NCBI GenBank assembly: GCA_037042915.1
Contig: CM073199.1
Coordinates: 1,922,001 to 1,986,000 of the forward strand
Reading direction: 5' to 3'
DNA from: Auricularia sp. M13
Taxonomy: Eukaryota; Basidiomycota; Agaricomycetes; Auriculariales; Auriculariaceae
Length of the DNA stretch: 64,000 nucleotides
In this document: piece by piece, positions 10,729 to 22,763 of the stretch
How positions within the stretch are numbered: the stretch's first letter is position 1
Layout of the letters: the number at the start of each line of letters is the position of its first letter
The notes under the pieces: model-generated
The model's input: the letters and a program-made list of their open reading frames with translations, nothing else
Told to the model about the DNA's origin: nothing
Databases searched by the model: none
Translations under genes and position numbers: made by a program

Positions 10729-11217
10729 CTAAGCAACGGCGGAGATTACGCAAGAAGCCGAGGCGCCGCCGGAAGACCCGCCGGAGCCGGCGCCGCCAGG
10801 CCCATGGGACGTGCAATGCAAGCAGGCGCACTCTGCGTCGTGGAAGATCGAGAGGACGTAGTCGAGCGCGCAGCCGCGGCAGAGGCCACCGAAGAGGAAG
10901 ACGGCGACGAGACGCGCGTACTGGGCGCTGTCAACGACGACGAGCAGCAAACTGGAATAAAACGCACCTCTTTGCAGATCGCGCATGGGCAGTCGTCAGG
11001 CCGTGCTCCAGGCGTGGAGCAATGATCGGAGCCGCAGTCCTGGACGCGCTGGACGAGGCCGAGGCCGACGACGCGGCGCTGCAGGAGGTGAGCAACAGGC
11101 TTCGCGATGAACGAGTACACAGACGCACCTTGCAGAGGGAGCATAGGGACCTGCTGAGCAGGGGTGAGCAGAGAACGAGCGGGGCAGACGACAGACTTAC
11201 TTGTCGTTGCCGCACAT
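10729..11217 (-). CDS. small Cys-rich protein, 114 aa, 4 exons
   Basis: Exons 11217-11201, 11153-11129, 11078-10968 and 10920-10729, with introns of 47, 50 and 47 nt, all GT-AG and all in phase. The product starts MCGNDNRSLCSLCKRRV, continues with DCGSDHC and DDCPCAICKE, then a Leu-rich helix (YARLVAVFLFGG), CRGC, and AECACLHCTSH, and ends in a Gly/Ser tail. About 14 Cys and several His in CxxC-like spacing suggest metal binding, as in the many small zinc-binding proteins of fungi. I know no function. The model depends on the short exons 1 and 2 (17 and 25 nt), so the true start may differ. Confidence 0.45.
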
Positions 11218-12652
11218 GCTGGGAGTGGGAAGAGAGAGTCTGGGGGAGGCCGGGAAAATCCGGCACGTCCACATCCAGTCGGGACCGTCTGCCTCCGGCC
11301 TCGACGCCCTTCACGCCTCGCCGTCGCGGATCGAGTCAGACCTGACACGTTGCCGCGCCTGTAGCTTGCAACCCAAAGTTCGGTGAAGTATAACCCAAAG
11401 TCGAGTGTGAAATATCTGCAAGTTTTGTCCATGTGGCCACGAAGGCGAGCAGATGCGCGTGGCTAGATAAGATAACGCCGATCATAGATTAAACACGGCG
11501 ATCCCCCCCTGCACGACGTAAACAAACAAACCCGGCTAGCCAGAAGGCCACGAGACAGGCGGATCCTCCCGAAAAGGACCGATCGCAGACCCGTGACGTC
11601 AGAGCACGGAAATGATTATCGAAGTCCATGTGCGCAAGGAGCTGCAGGAGCATCAGAAAGCGGAAGTGCCAGACATCGACTCCGGGAGGTCAAATTGAGC
11701 AGCCTTAGGCGTACCCCCTGAACGCCTGAGCGGTTCGGATACATGAGGCCCACGGCACAGACAACACAGCCATCTCGGGCAAGGGATCGGAACGACCAAG
11801 CATAGAGCTGAAACCCAGGAGCGCTGAATAGACCCAATGCACCTATGCAACGCAATTACACACACAAGGAACAGGAAGTCAGCACGAGTATCGGCGCAAG
11901 GCACGAATCTGGAGGCCTGCTGTCTGGAGACATAGCGACTCTCCCAAGTTGACACCGCTGTGCTAGCGCATGCGAAACTAGTCCGCAAGCAACGTAACAA
12001 AATTCAGCGCTCCCAATCGTCCAAGCAAGCGGAAATCGAGCGCCAGTACTGGATTGAGAAGTACGCAGCGATAGAGCTGTAGTGGAGAAAGCAGAACGCC
12101 GCGACTCTTCTGTCTGGAGCACGTCGCGCATCTGTGCACACGGAACACAGGCGGACCAGTGGACAAGACTCACAGGGCACTAGCTCTTCTGTCTGGAGTA
12201 CGTTGCGCCCAGGAGTAATCAAGGGCGCAAAATTGAGCACCTAACGGGGGCCCTGCGCATCAATATCGGATCAGTACGTGGCAAATATGAGCATCCAGAT
12301 ACCTGACCTAATGATCGTGACACTACGAGAATGACCGCGCCAGTGCGGAACAGACCGGAAATTCCTTTTCCCCCTTCTCTATAGTCTTAGATCACCTGAG
12401 CCCCCCAATGCTAGTCGGGAAGGATCAGAGGAACATACCAGCGCACCGGGAATAGGACACACAGGCCAACGCTACATCCAGCACCCCGTTGCGGGCACAA
12501 CGAAATGAGACATAGCGAAGGGCTGACGAAACCTGTGACCGGCGCGCCGGGAAAAGGCGAAAAATAACGCCCAGAGATCGTCGCGAAGCCAGTAGCTGTA
12601 TAAGAGTGGCGTAGGCCTCAAGGACTGTCTTCCAACTCCCCCCACCAACCAG
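11218..12652. other. 1.4 kb without a supported gene
   Basis: I looked on both strands. The short ORFs overlap one another, have no motif and no convincing splice pattern. No repeat ends were seen. Confidence 0.4.
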
Positions 12653-13427
12653 ATGGGGTCCCTAGAAGTCCTCCCCCGCCCAGCGCCCGAGCTAAAATGG
12701 TGGTCGCCATCACCGCCCTCAGAAACTGAGGACATACAGACGCCGCCAAAACAGATACCCATAGAGCAGGGCGATCACAGCGCAGAGGAACCACGGACCC
12801 CACGCAAGCAGTGGACGAGTAGCGAGAGGATCGCAGCCGAAGGCCTGGCAGCCATGCGAAGGGCACCGGGAGGAGGTGAAGTGATTGAAACTCCGAACAG
12901 ACTCCGATGCTAACTGAGGATGCGCCCCCCAACGAATCAACACAGATAACCGCAAGCCATTACTCAGTCAATGCACGCGAGAAATTATCCCAGAAAACGC
13001 GACCGCAGTTAAAAACGCGGATACTGCGCCGCAAACTGTAGAACGTCGAGACAAGGACTCCAAAGCGACCGGAAAGTCCGCAAAGAAGAAGATTCGCCGT
13101 GGTGGCCCGAGACCACGCTCGGAGAACCTCGATTTAGTCGCCACTGCGCCGGACGAGGTCCTTGAGAGAGCCAAGGTGTGGCTGAACATGGGCGGTCGTC
13201 AACAAAGATGCGAGTGCTTTGGCCCATGCCGGACGACATTCAGCAAACGAGACGCCAGAGAACGTCACTGGGCGCAATTCCCAGGATGTGAGGAGGAGCA
13301 CGTCAAAGCCATCCAAGGAACGATATACGTGGCAGACTACCAGGAGATGCAGAGCATCAGAAGGAAGCGAAGAGCGAAAACTGAGGCCGGAAAAGGTCCA
13401 CAATTCTTCAATATATTTGCACCTTGA
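12653..13427 (+). CDS. unrecognised protein with C-terminal Cys/His finger, 2 exons, ~235 aa
   Basis: Exon 1 (12653-12875) and exon 2 (12946-13427) join across a 70-nt intron (GTGAAGTG...GCTAAC...CACAG) in phase 1. The N-terminal half is Pro/Glu-rich and probably disordered. Exon 2 carries a strongly basic patch (KSAKKKIRRGGPRPR), a predicted nuclear or nucleic-acid-binding signal. It is followed by CECFGPCRTTFSKRDARERH and a further FPGC..EEEH, a C-x-C-x3-C...H...C-x3-H arrangement like a zinc finger. The C-terminus is again basic (RRKRRAKTEAGKG). It lies 0.8 kb before the LINE ORF1-like gene on the same strand, so it may belong to a mobile element; that is only position-based. No family recognised. 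Confidence 0.5.
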
Positions 13428-14214
13428 CCTGTGTCATGTAAAGCCAACGTCGAAATAATTCTAGCATCGGGCGTAGTACGCGAAGATCGGGATAAGAGCG
13501 ATAATCACGAGCACGGAGCTGCCACGCAGGCTCGACCGGCAATAGCAGCCTGAGCACCTCGCCAACCTGATTGGAGGTCCTCAGGCGTCCATGATGGCGC
13601 AGTTGTCAATGTGCACCGGTCTGTACAAGAACTAATAGGACCCCTTGGTAGGAACGCGCGTCCCTAAGTAACGTACGATGCATCAATCTAAAAACAGGAA
13701 GTATAAGTCACGTTTGATATAGATGGGGCGGCTTGCAAAGGGTCTATCAGCATCACCGGAACGCTGGGGGCCCTCAAGTGTGTGCGTGGGAGCGGCGGGC
13801 GCTGGGAAAGATCACCGTCAGCTGTCTATGGAACTCCGACGAGCACAGCTTCCACCACCCAGCGCCTTTACAAGACACTGGCCGATCACAACGAGGGCTG
13901 ACAACCAGCTGAAGGCGCTCCAACGTGCGGCCAGGCCCAATAACGGCTCAGCGCGTGTAGTTCAAAGGCTTGTGCGGTATAGAAGCCCTGACTTCCCCTT
14001 GCTCCACGTACATGCCAGCTCCAGAACACATCGCCAAGGGCACGCCAGGGGCTCAGCACACTCAATGGTAGCAGTGACGCCCCTCACGAGCATAAGCCGC
14101 AGCTCAGGTGAACAGGATCGTCGAAGGTGGTCACCTACTTAAAAAGAAGCGCAGAGGTGCTCTGTTTCAACGCACTCACCCCATCGCAACCTCCCTCGGT
14201 GACACGGCCGACAA
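13428..14214. other. spacer or 5' UTR before the ORF1-like gene
   Basis: No independent gene seen. An open frame at 13723-14142 (+) has no recognisable features and may be leader sequence of the downstream gene. Confidence 0.35.
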
Positions 14215-16406
14215 ATGGCCTTGGCTAGCACGCCCCTCGTCCCATACACAGAGGACGGCGACGACCCCATCGCCTCGTACTCACCAGTGGCCCCGTCGCT
14301 GGACCTGCCGGCGGCCCCGACGCTCACATCAGACGGTTTCGTTCGCGAATGCGAGGAATTGCAGACCACCTCAGGGATCCCCTTCCTCCCATCGTCGCCT
14401 GCCCTGGACCCAGACCAGCCTTTCACCGCGTCCCCGGCACGACCAGCGACCGTCCGAAAGGCGGACGACGCAGCGACCCCGAGCGATAGGCGCCGCGACC
14501 TGGCCACATCGGAGGACAGGCGCGCCCGCCGTCGGGCGTCGATGGAGGCTCTAGAGGACACAGAGTGGCCTCCGCTCCGCGCGCCCGGCACGCAGGGCCC
14601 GCAGAATCGAAGCACGGGCGCTGTGGATGAGAGCCACATGGAAGAGACTGTGGGCCTCAAGGCCCCCATCCAGCAACCGGTGTTCAAACGCACGGATCGT
14701 CCCACGAATGCTGGGCGTCGCCCAGCACCAGTAGGCGCGGGCACGACGACGGGCAACGCACAAAGCGCCCCAACAGCGGCGCGCCCCATGTCATATGCAC
14801 CGGCGCAACGATCAGCGGCCTCGGCCACTCCAGCGGGTCGGGCGCAGGAAAAGAGGACGCACGAAGACGCCACCAACAAGGTATGCACGAGCACTCTGGA
14901 GAAAGAACAGCCTGCTTACTTAGTCAGGCAACGGTGGAAGATGTCTTCAGCGTCAAGTTGGAGAAGGTGGACGTCCCCGCGACAGTCCTGAACAGGACGT
15001 ACGAGCTCATGGACAACGACCAGCTCCGGGAGACAACGAGTGACCAGGCGCATAGCTCCCCGCGAGATGCAGTGTGGGCGCGAGCGGCCGCAACTGCGAG
15101 GCGCCTGTCGGAACGAGAATCCGCGCTGCCCGCGGCAGGGAGATACGCGGTGCGCACCACAGAGGCCTCTCAAGTCCCGAGCGGCGTAGGAAATGGCGCA
15201 CACGACGACGGGCCCGCAGCACAGCCCCAGGACGATGGGATGGACGTAGACGCATTCGACGACGAGGCCTATCACCGCTCCCTGAACCTCCCGTCAGCGC
15301 AGCACGTGCCGAGGTTCACGCTGGACCTGGACGACGAGCTAGAATACGCCAGCACGCACGAGGAGGCTCAGGAGGACGACGACGGGTCGCAAGAACTCCA
15401 TGGCGCATTCGCAGAACGAACGGTCCACGTCGCGGCGAACCTCGACAACCACCCGCTGGATGGCATGGAGCAAAATGGGCACCTCGCGAACATGTTGCCG
15501 ACCCAATTCCAGGCGTGGGATGCGCACGTTGGTTACAAGGCGGTCTTCATCTGCGACGACTTAGACGGCACTGACCCGGAGAACATGAACCCGGTGGCCG
15601 CCATAATGAAACTAACGCGTCAGTTCCAAGGAGCGTGGCCCGGCAGCGCACCAGAGGTCTCGCGCGCGGAGCCAGACCCCAACAGCACCCTACGCGTCCG
15701 AAAGAACACCTTCTTGATCAAGAACATCTCCGGCGAACAGGAGGAAGCGCTGACTCACCGTCGCCACTACATCATAGGCTGCGCCAAGATTACAACGTTC
15801 CCCTTCAAGCTGACGGTCTCTCCCTTCATGGGAACGGTCCCGGCGACGGTTCTTGACGGCGAGCAAGTACGACGACGGGTAGTAGAACGCTGGGCCGAAG
15901 AACCGTCGGTCATCACGATTTTCGATAAGTACGGCCCCACCCTGTCCCTCTTTCCCTGGCTGACAGACTCCAGGCACGTGCGCTACAAGTTCTCAACGGA
16001 ACAGATGCGAGCGCGTTTCTTCAAGAAGCTGACAGTGGTGCCAATGGTGACCAAGACCTTCGGAGAAGCGGTCACGGAGTACAACATTTACGCCCCAGCG
16101 CCATTCCTATCCCCGGCGCTGCATCGGGAGCTTCGCGCAGCGCTTAAAAAGGTGCTCATAGTCGACAACTTCGCGGGGGTCATCGCCCTGCGTGATCCCG
16201 ACTGGGGATGCACTGCGTGCCCAAGCCGCGGCCACCCGCGCGGCCTGTGCAAGACGCACGAAGTCGCTGGATGGCACCCGCCTGCACCACCGGTGCCCTC
16301 GCAGCAAACACAAGTCGCGACATCCTCCAGGAACCAGCCATACAACGCTGGTCGCGGAATGCGAGGCGGCCGAGGACGGGGCAGAGGACGCGGACGCGGA
16401 CTCTGA
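14215..16406 (+). CDS. LINE ORF1-like nucleic-acid-binding protein, spliced, 714 aa
   Basis: Exons 14215-14880 and 14928-16406 join across a 47-nt GTATGC...TTACTTAGTCAG intron, giving EDATNKATVEDVFSV in one frame. Residues 1-400 are Pro/Ala/Ser/Asp-rich and look disordered. A folded region follows (TFLIKNISGEQ... to VLIVDNFAGVI). The end has WGCTACPSRGHPRGLCKTHE..GWHPP, a C-x2-C-x4-H-x4-C knuckle of the kind found at the C-terminus of basidiomycete LINE ORF1 proteins, and a final RGG-rich tail (GRGRGRGRGRGL) for RNA binding. No reverse transcriptase lies downstream, so this is either an orphaned ORF1 or a host gene derived from one. An alternative to splicing is two overlapping frames (14215-14991 and 14883-16406). 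Confidence 0.6.
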
Positions 16407-19400
16407 CTGCACGCGTGAAACGGCTGCTACGCCCACGCCCCTTACGCGCCATCTCCCACCCCAGCCCCCCAAAACGAACGCGCCAAAGTGCGAATATCCC
16501 CAATGCCGTCGCTTTAACTACTCTCGAGCAACTTCTTGATTAGACGCCCAAAGTAGAGTAACAATACCGCTCCCCTCGATGCACGTCGCCCAACTAGAGC
16601 TTCCTACAAAATAGATGAATATTCTTGACGTGATCAGAGTCAGCGGCATCTAACCGGAGATGCTGGAAAGGAGTGTAGCGCGGACCTTGGGAAAAAACCG
16701 CGTAAGCCGAAGGACCCTATATACTGACTGCACTTGTGGCGGGACAGGAAGGTTCTGAGGCTGGGTGGAAACGGCGGTCTATTTAGACCTCGGATGTGCC
16801 GTGCGGAGACGCTGAAGCCGAGGAGAAACTTTCAGGGTCCGGACCCTGATAGAAGTATCTGACAGCATAATCCGCCGCGTCGGCCGGATTGCCGACTATG
16901 CTACGCGGGTGCGCTGGCCCGCGGAAGCGAAGCACGCAGCGCAACCAAGCACAACCTCTAAAACTCTCTCAACGGTGACGACTGACTGGCAGGACTACAC
17001 GCCCTCTGACGTTGGAGCCTGGCACGGTACGCCCGCCGACGCTGACGGCAAGGAATGCGCAGAGGTTTCGGGCGTTTCTCGTAGGGGCCCAGGGGAGGCC
17101 CCATGTACCAGAATACAGAGCACACCAGCTCATCCCCAGCAGGCAGCGACGCCGACAACCAGCCCGATGACGCCACCATCATGGCGCTCGGTGCGACACA
17201 CACCATCTAGCCCGCGCCCGACGGGCCCACAGACACCACTAAACCGCATCAATGGGCTGAGATCCCATACATCACCAGTGCAGTGCGCCGCACGTAGCAT
17301 TGCGGCTTGCAGACGGTCACGCTTCCGGACGGCCTGGACTGCCGTTGGGTTGGTCGTTCAGGTCTGCTGGTTTGGCCATTGGTCGGGTGACTTGGGTCTA
17401 CTATCTGGCCATTGGTTCAGCCGCTGGCTTGGTTGGTTGCTTGGTTGGGTGCAGAAACTCGGGCGTGATGCGAGCACCAATAGTCCCAAAGTTTCGCAGT
17501 TGCAATAACCGTTGCTGATGTACCAGGCTTGGCTGGATGTGCCTCATCGGGACTCATGCAATACAATCTCCATCAATACATTACCCTGATGATGTTGAGC
17601 AGGTGCCATTTGAGTGCTAGAAAAAACAGCAATGCCAAGATGCATGGGGGAGGCTACTTGCCTGATACCTCTGACCAACACAGTCAAATGATGATTACTG
17701 TGAAGTTGCTGATTCTTTGAAAAGTATTTTACTTAACTTTGGATTCCCGAGGTGCACAAAACCATGACTGAGGGGGCAGCATCACGCGCGGCGTTCATGC
17801 GATGTGCTTTGCACCTCGCTATTCGCGCCGCACACAACCCTAACAATTACAATCGCTACTTGGTCTGATCCAGCACTGGAGCGGCAGCATAAATTGATTC
17901 ATCCAGAACAACTGGGTTCCCAAGGTGCACAAAAGCATGACTGAGGGGCAGCATTGCGCGCGGCGTTCATTCGAGGCGCTTTGCACCTCGCTATTCGCGC
18001 CGCACACAACCTTAACAATCATAATCTCTATGTGGTCTGATTTTTATAGTCTGCGACGATTACACCTATAGGCCACTCCTGTTGTATCTCTTTCACCACT
18101 TTGCCCGCCCCTGGTGGCCAATATACCCTCTCTGCATGCCTCACCAGGTCGCTGGAACCTCGGCTACTTTCCCTCAGCTTCACTGGACCCCATCAACCTC
18201 AGTCTCAGGATGAAATATGCCATTGTCGTTGTCCTCGACTACATCCGCATTGGTTTCTGGCTGGCTTGTGTCAAGGTGTGCTGCATACACTACCAATCAG
18301 GAGGCATAGCCGACCAGGAAGGGTACTCAGGAGGGGAAGGTCAAACACATAATAGACCAGATCCAACCTAGGGTACATCCGAGGGCAATTGCCGGTACAT
18401 ATAGTCCGATCGGAGGCAAACCGGATCCGAGCGCTCCGGACGACAAAGAAAGCCAACCAACACCAAAGGGGGTCCGGAAGCGATGGGGAAAGACATCAGG
18501 GAAGTCACCGAGGGTAATCGGAAGCCAGTGAAAGCAATGGGGGGTAAAGGGGTTTAAGGGAGGGTCAAGAAAGAGTGAATGAAGGCGTGGAACGACTCCG
18601 GACGAAGGTGATAAGGATGTCTGTGCCTATGAAGGGTATCCGGTGGGTATCCACGACAGACTGAGGTGTCACTGCATATACGCACACACCGACACCGGGG
18701 GCGAAAGGGGCCGGCGCAATGGCGAGCGCAGCAGCGAGCGCAACGCGTCGGCGAGTGAGGTACAAGCGCACCACCCCACAATCGAGACTCCCAACGTATC
18801 CAGACATCCTCCGGACCATGGACCATGTGGAGCGCAGACCGAGGAGAGTGTAGTGGCCGAGGTCCAAGGTACCGGAGCGGTCGAGCATCCATGGGACAGA
18901 GGGTGAAGGATGTATGTCAGCAAGATCGTTGTAGCGTCACCTGTACTCCCAGTGCGCACTGGCCATGCAGGGCAATACCCGAGGTGTGGTGTGCTACATC
19001 TCCAAAGGTGTAGGCCATAATGTGACACCGAGGAGACAGACCGATGAACGCCTACACGCTGATCGGAAACAAACGTGGCGGTGGTCGAGGACGATGGTAC
19101 TGGTGTGTCGCATGAGACAACCGAAGTTGACAAGGGTTCAGTGATGCCGAGGGAGGCTAGCCAAGGTACCAGCAGCCTGGAGAGGCATGCGGGATTGGTA
19201 TACTAGTCCTAACAGGGAAGCTGACACAATTTGATCTCAGCACATTCCCTTTCCCATCGCACCCTCGGCTTGTCATAGGTTGATTTTGCCTTCTATGAGA
19301 ACATGTTTACCGAAGAGCTCGATTTTTTTGAGGGGAAACCCGTGGAAGAGGACCGATGCTGGGTGTTCGATAGGGAAGCTGACAAGGCTCCGAAGGCCGT

Positions 19401-20184
19401 TATGCAAGTCCATTGTCCACCGTCCCTTTCACCAGGACTTCCGGAGAAATTATTCTAAACCTTTGTTAATATGTAGAATCTACCCTGGAAGGTCTCAAGC
19501 CCAGGGGACTTACTCCATGAGCTACACCATGGAATCAATGCCGCATCGATCTCTTAGTCTTCTTCCACTACCTTCCTATTTGGGAGTAGTCGTCCTACGT
19601 CATCCTGGGACCTGTTCCACCTCATCCTATCCGCTACATCGTCTCCATAGCCTGCAACAAGGGGTGTCCATCGGCAAAATCCGATAGCACAAGGACGAGG
19701 GAGGGAGGGGTTCGATGAGGACCTTATTTCGTTTTTTGAAAAATGGTTATTTGCCTCCGAGATCCGCCCCGAAGGTCCCGAGACCTGTACGACCACCTGA
19801 AATTGAGGGGTAAACCTTGTTTGAACCCTAACATGATTCATAAGTAGGTCATTAGAGACTATCCAGTCCATGAGCACAGGTTGGATCTGGTTCAGGAATA
19901 ACTTTAGAACTTATGTGCCTGAATGCTGAGACTTTGAACTGATGACTTAGATACTTGGGAGGATGACAAAAAGCGCTGGGATTATCTCGATGATCCTGGA
20001 CTCCACAACAGCTTGATAAATCTGGAATTCCTCCTGAGTAACATTTTAATTCTTTTTTCTCATATTTATGCAGCAAATCCTCGAAGTTCATGTTGTCTGG
20101 TTAGCCCGCTATGGAATCCGGTCACCTGGCCCTATGACGGGAATTTCCCAACGGATACTTCCGGTTCATAGCCATTGCCGGTAC
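16407..20184. other. 3.8 kb gene-poor DNA with a tandem duplication
   Basis: Nothing recognisable as a gene. Scattered peptide-like stretches at about 19,270-19,460 (+) and 19,560-20,090 (-) could be remains of an old element, but I could not assign them. The 170-bp duplication at 17.7-18.0 kb is listed separately. Confidence 0.4.
17738..18040. repeat. tandem duplication, ~170-bp period
   Basis: The block beginning GGTGCACAAAA(C/G)CATGACTGAG occurs near 17,752 and again near 17,922. Each copy continues with TTTGCACCTCGCTATTCGCG and ends near TGGTCTGAT. Confidence 0.8.
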
Positions 20185-20808
20185 TCACTCCTCGCCTCCG
20201 CTAGCGTGCTCCTTGCCGGCCAGCATGCCGGGAGAGGAGTTGCGCGCTTTCTTGAGCAGCGGCGACTCGTCCATGGCGCTCGCAGCTGAGGGGCGTCTCG
20301 CATTGCCCTTCCTCTTCCTGACCTGCATGATGAACCCGTCGTCATCGCGCAGGACTTCTCCCGAGGAAGTGGCAGGAGCTGTGCGCAGGGCCGTTAGAGA
20401 TCCGAATATTAATGGCAGACTGGTGCTTCACCTGTCTGCGCCTCCGAGGCATTGTCAACCGCATTGGAATCTGTCCCACCTGGCGTGCCTGCCGTGGGCT
20501 CGACATGGGCCACTATAATTGAGCTTGCGTCGCCCCCGTCCAGTTCCGTTGTCAGCGTGACACCAATCATGTTGTCGCCGAGTTGGTTCCAGAGCTCTGC
20601 ATTGCCCATGACATTGTTGGGGGAGAGAGCGATTTTGGACATTATAGGCTGGCTGGAAATCGGTTAGACGGGCTTGCGTGCTGTCTGGAACGTCTCGGCC
20701 CACCGTTCGCAGTGAGGTTTCAGGAGATAGATCTTGCGTGCTGCTTGTCAGCAGGTCGTACATCGCATGAGTGGCAGGTGTCGGCGCTACAGTCGATACA
20801 GAGCGCAT
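20185..20808 (-). CDS. unrecognised protein, 3 exons, at least 171 aa
   Basis: Exons 20808-20704, 20648-20432 and 20378-20185 join over introns of 55 and 53 nt in phase. The first part is Ser/Thr/Pro-rich. The middle has NAELWNQLGDNMIGVTLTTE and IIVAHVEP. The last exon is DDDGFIMQVRKRKGNARRP and ESPLLKKARNSS, two basic clusters that look like nuclear localisation signals. I recognise no domain. An exon further upstream (about 20,950-21,240, minus) is possible because the DNA there also has peptide-like frames, but I could not join it in phase. It follows the C2H2 gene on the same strand. Confidence 0.45.
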
Positions 20809-21542
20809 GGCTATTCCTTGTGGCAGGGCGTCGACAGGTGTGATGTTGACACTGGAGTGCACACTTCGTGCTCGTTACTCTAGTATTGATGACCTGATTA
20901 ATGTTGAACAGACTGTGGCAGGGTCAATGTGACCTATTGGCTTACGAATTTTAGAGTGAAGAAAGGCGCGCTCGCCGTCGTGGGCGAATATGGGAGCGCT
21001 TGGTGATACTCTGGGACCAGTACCATTGTCAGCTAACTGCGCCGTGGGTGATGGAGGGCTTACGCGTCACTGAAACCTGTCCAGTTAGCGACGGGCTTGG
21101 GGCGCAGGGATGTGATGTTGGCACTCGTACGGGCAAGACAGCGCGGTCGCACGCAGTGCCCGCTGTTCAGGTTGGAGATGTGGTGTCACTGCCGCGACAA
21201 GTCCCGACCTTGGAAGCCCCGAGAGGGTAGTGGCACCCGCTGCAGGCCTGGATGGCCTTCGAGGGATGGCCGCGGGCTCGAGCTGCTAGGAGCGTCAGTG
21301 TTCAGCTGGGGAAAGCGTGGGCATAGCCTCACTGTTTGGGCTTGTGTGGCCTTTGTCTCCGCCGGACGGCGCTTAGTGCCTCTCTTTGTGCCTCAACTGA
21401 AGTCCTGTAATGCATAAGAGTTTCTGAGTGCTCTCTGAGATACGCGGTGTTGAGCTGCGTACATGCTCATCTTTCAGATACTACTAGCACTGCTACACGG
21501 TAAGAAGGTTCTTGGTTCGAGACGAGCGCAGGCAGACAACAT
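20809..21542. other. spacer; possible unresolved minus-strand exons
   Basis: Minus-strand peptide-like frames around 20,950-21,240 could belong to either flanking gene. No join was found. Confidence 0.25.
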
Positions 21543-22433
21543 TCAGTACCTGTACAATGGGAGGACGGAGTCAATGACCGCATCGATGAAGGACTTATGG
21601 TGGTCTTTCTCGCACAGCGGGACCTCTTGCCAGTGCTCGTGTCTATCCAGGCCAGTCTCAAAGGCTTTCCCACAGCCTCCATGACAGACCAAGGGCCTGA
21701 CTTCGCCATGCTCCGCGCCGTGCTCGATGGCACTGAGCACCTGATCGAAGGACATAAGGCAAGTCTCACAAATTATGATTGATTTGGGCGATGGGGGGCA
21801 GGCCGACTGAGCGAGCGCGGGGGGTGCCAGTTCCGTGCCGGTTGCATGCATGCCGTGTGTGTGAGGAGAGGACAATGGGCCAGCTGCGTCACGGATGTAG
21901 AAGGGAGCGGACACTAGAGGGACCTTCGTAGCGCCTTTGTACACCAGTGAATTGGTGTCGTGCGTCCACGCTGTTGCTACCGTGGGCGAATAGGCAAGCG
22001 AGTTGCCACCACCGGCTGAGGAGCTCCTCGGGCTCCCCGGCGGAGTCATGAGACCACGACGGCCGAGGGCGTACTGGAGGGAGTATTGGAAGGGGGTGGC
22101 CCCAGAATCGGGAGTTGGTGGGCGGCTGCACAATCTCATCGCACAGTGCGCTGTGACGATCGGCTTCTCATTCGGTGCTGCCACAGTAGCCGGCAGTAGG
22201 GGAGGTGACTGTATCACTGCGCAGGGCTGCGAGATGATTGGGAGGGAGCCCGCGGCATGGGGGGCGTTCGGGTCGATGGGCGCGGTGAGGAAGACGCGGA
22301 AGCCGGGCCTATCGAACCCAGCGAAGTGCTCACGAGCTTGGGCTAAGAGGAACGGCTGAGAGAGCTGAGCGGAGAGCGATGGCAGTGACAGTTCCGGCCT
22401 GTTGTATAGGGGGCTGCGGGCGTCGTCGGCCAT
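21543..22433 (-). CDS. C2H2-type zinc-finger-like protein, 296 aa
   Basis: A single open frame from ATG 22433. Residues 1-215 are Pro/Ser-rich and low in structure. The C-terminal 70 residues carry two finger-like units: CETCLMSFDQVLSAIEH followed by H, and CHGGCGKAFETGLDRHEH, then CEKDHH. The spacing C-x2-C-x12-H-x3-H fits C2H2 fingers. It may bind DNA or a protein partner in the nucleus. The second finger has C-x3-C spacing. The stop follows LPLYRY, but TTGTACAG|GTACTG at that point could equally be a splice site, so the protein might be longer. Confidence 0.55.
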   Translation of the reverse strand: MADDARSPLYNRPELSLPSLSAQLSQPFLLAQAREHFAGFDRPGFRVFLTAPIDPNAPHAAGSLPIISQPCAVIQSPPLLPATVAAPNEKPIVTAHCAMRLCSRPPTPDSGATPFQYSLQYALGRRGLMTPPGSPRSSSAGGGNSLAYSPTVATAWTHDTNSLVYKGATKVPLVSAPFYIRDAAGPLSSPHTHGMHATGTELAPPALAQSACPPSPKSIIICETCLMSFDQVLSAIEHGAEHGEVRPLVCHGGCGKAFETGLDRHEHWQEVPLCEKDHHKSFIDAVIDSVLPLYRY

Positions 22434-22763
22434 GTTCGAGCTGAGGCAACGAGGAGAATAGTCAGAGGCCTGTATACATGTCGGCTGTGGTTATAACATG
22501 GCTTTGGGGGAAGCACGTGCTCAGCCCGAGCTGGGGTGTGAGTGAGTTGTCATCCTGATTAGGCAGTGACAGGATGTGTGATTACTTAATTTATTCATAT
22601 CGGGCGAAGAAGGTATGTTCCGTTCCCACTGCCCTGCGCGGCACGACTCAATCCCTCCAAGGGAACGGAAATCAGAAGAGTGCACAGGATCTTGAGTTCG
22701 CGTAGCACATGGGTGGGCAGATAGAGTTTGCGAGCGCCTACATGTTCATCATTGCTGGAAATG
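22434..22763. other. spacer, nothing seen
   Basis: Contains the presumed promoter of the C2H2 gene. No coding or repeat signal. Confidence 0.4.

Noticed and set aside
19270-20091. Peptide-like fragments on both strands
   Set aside because: Too short and in conflicting directions to name a gene or element family.
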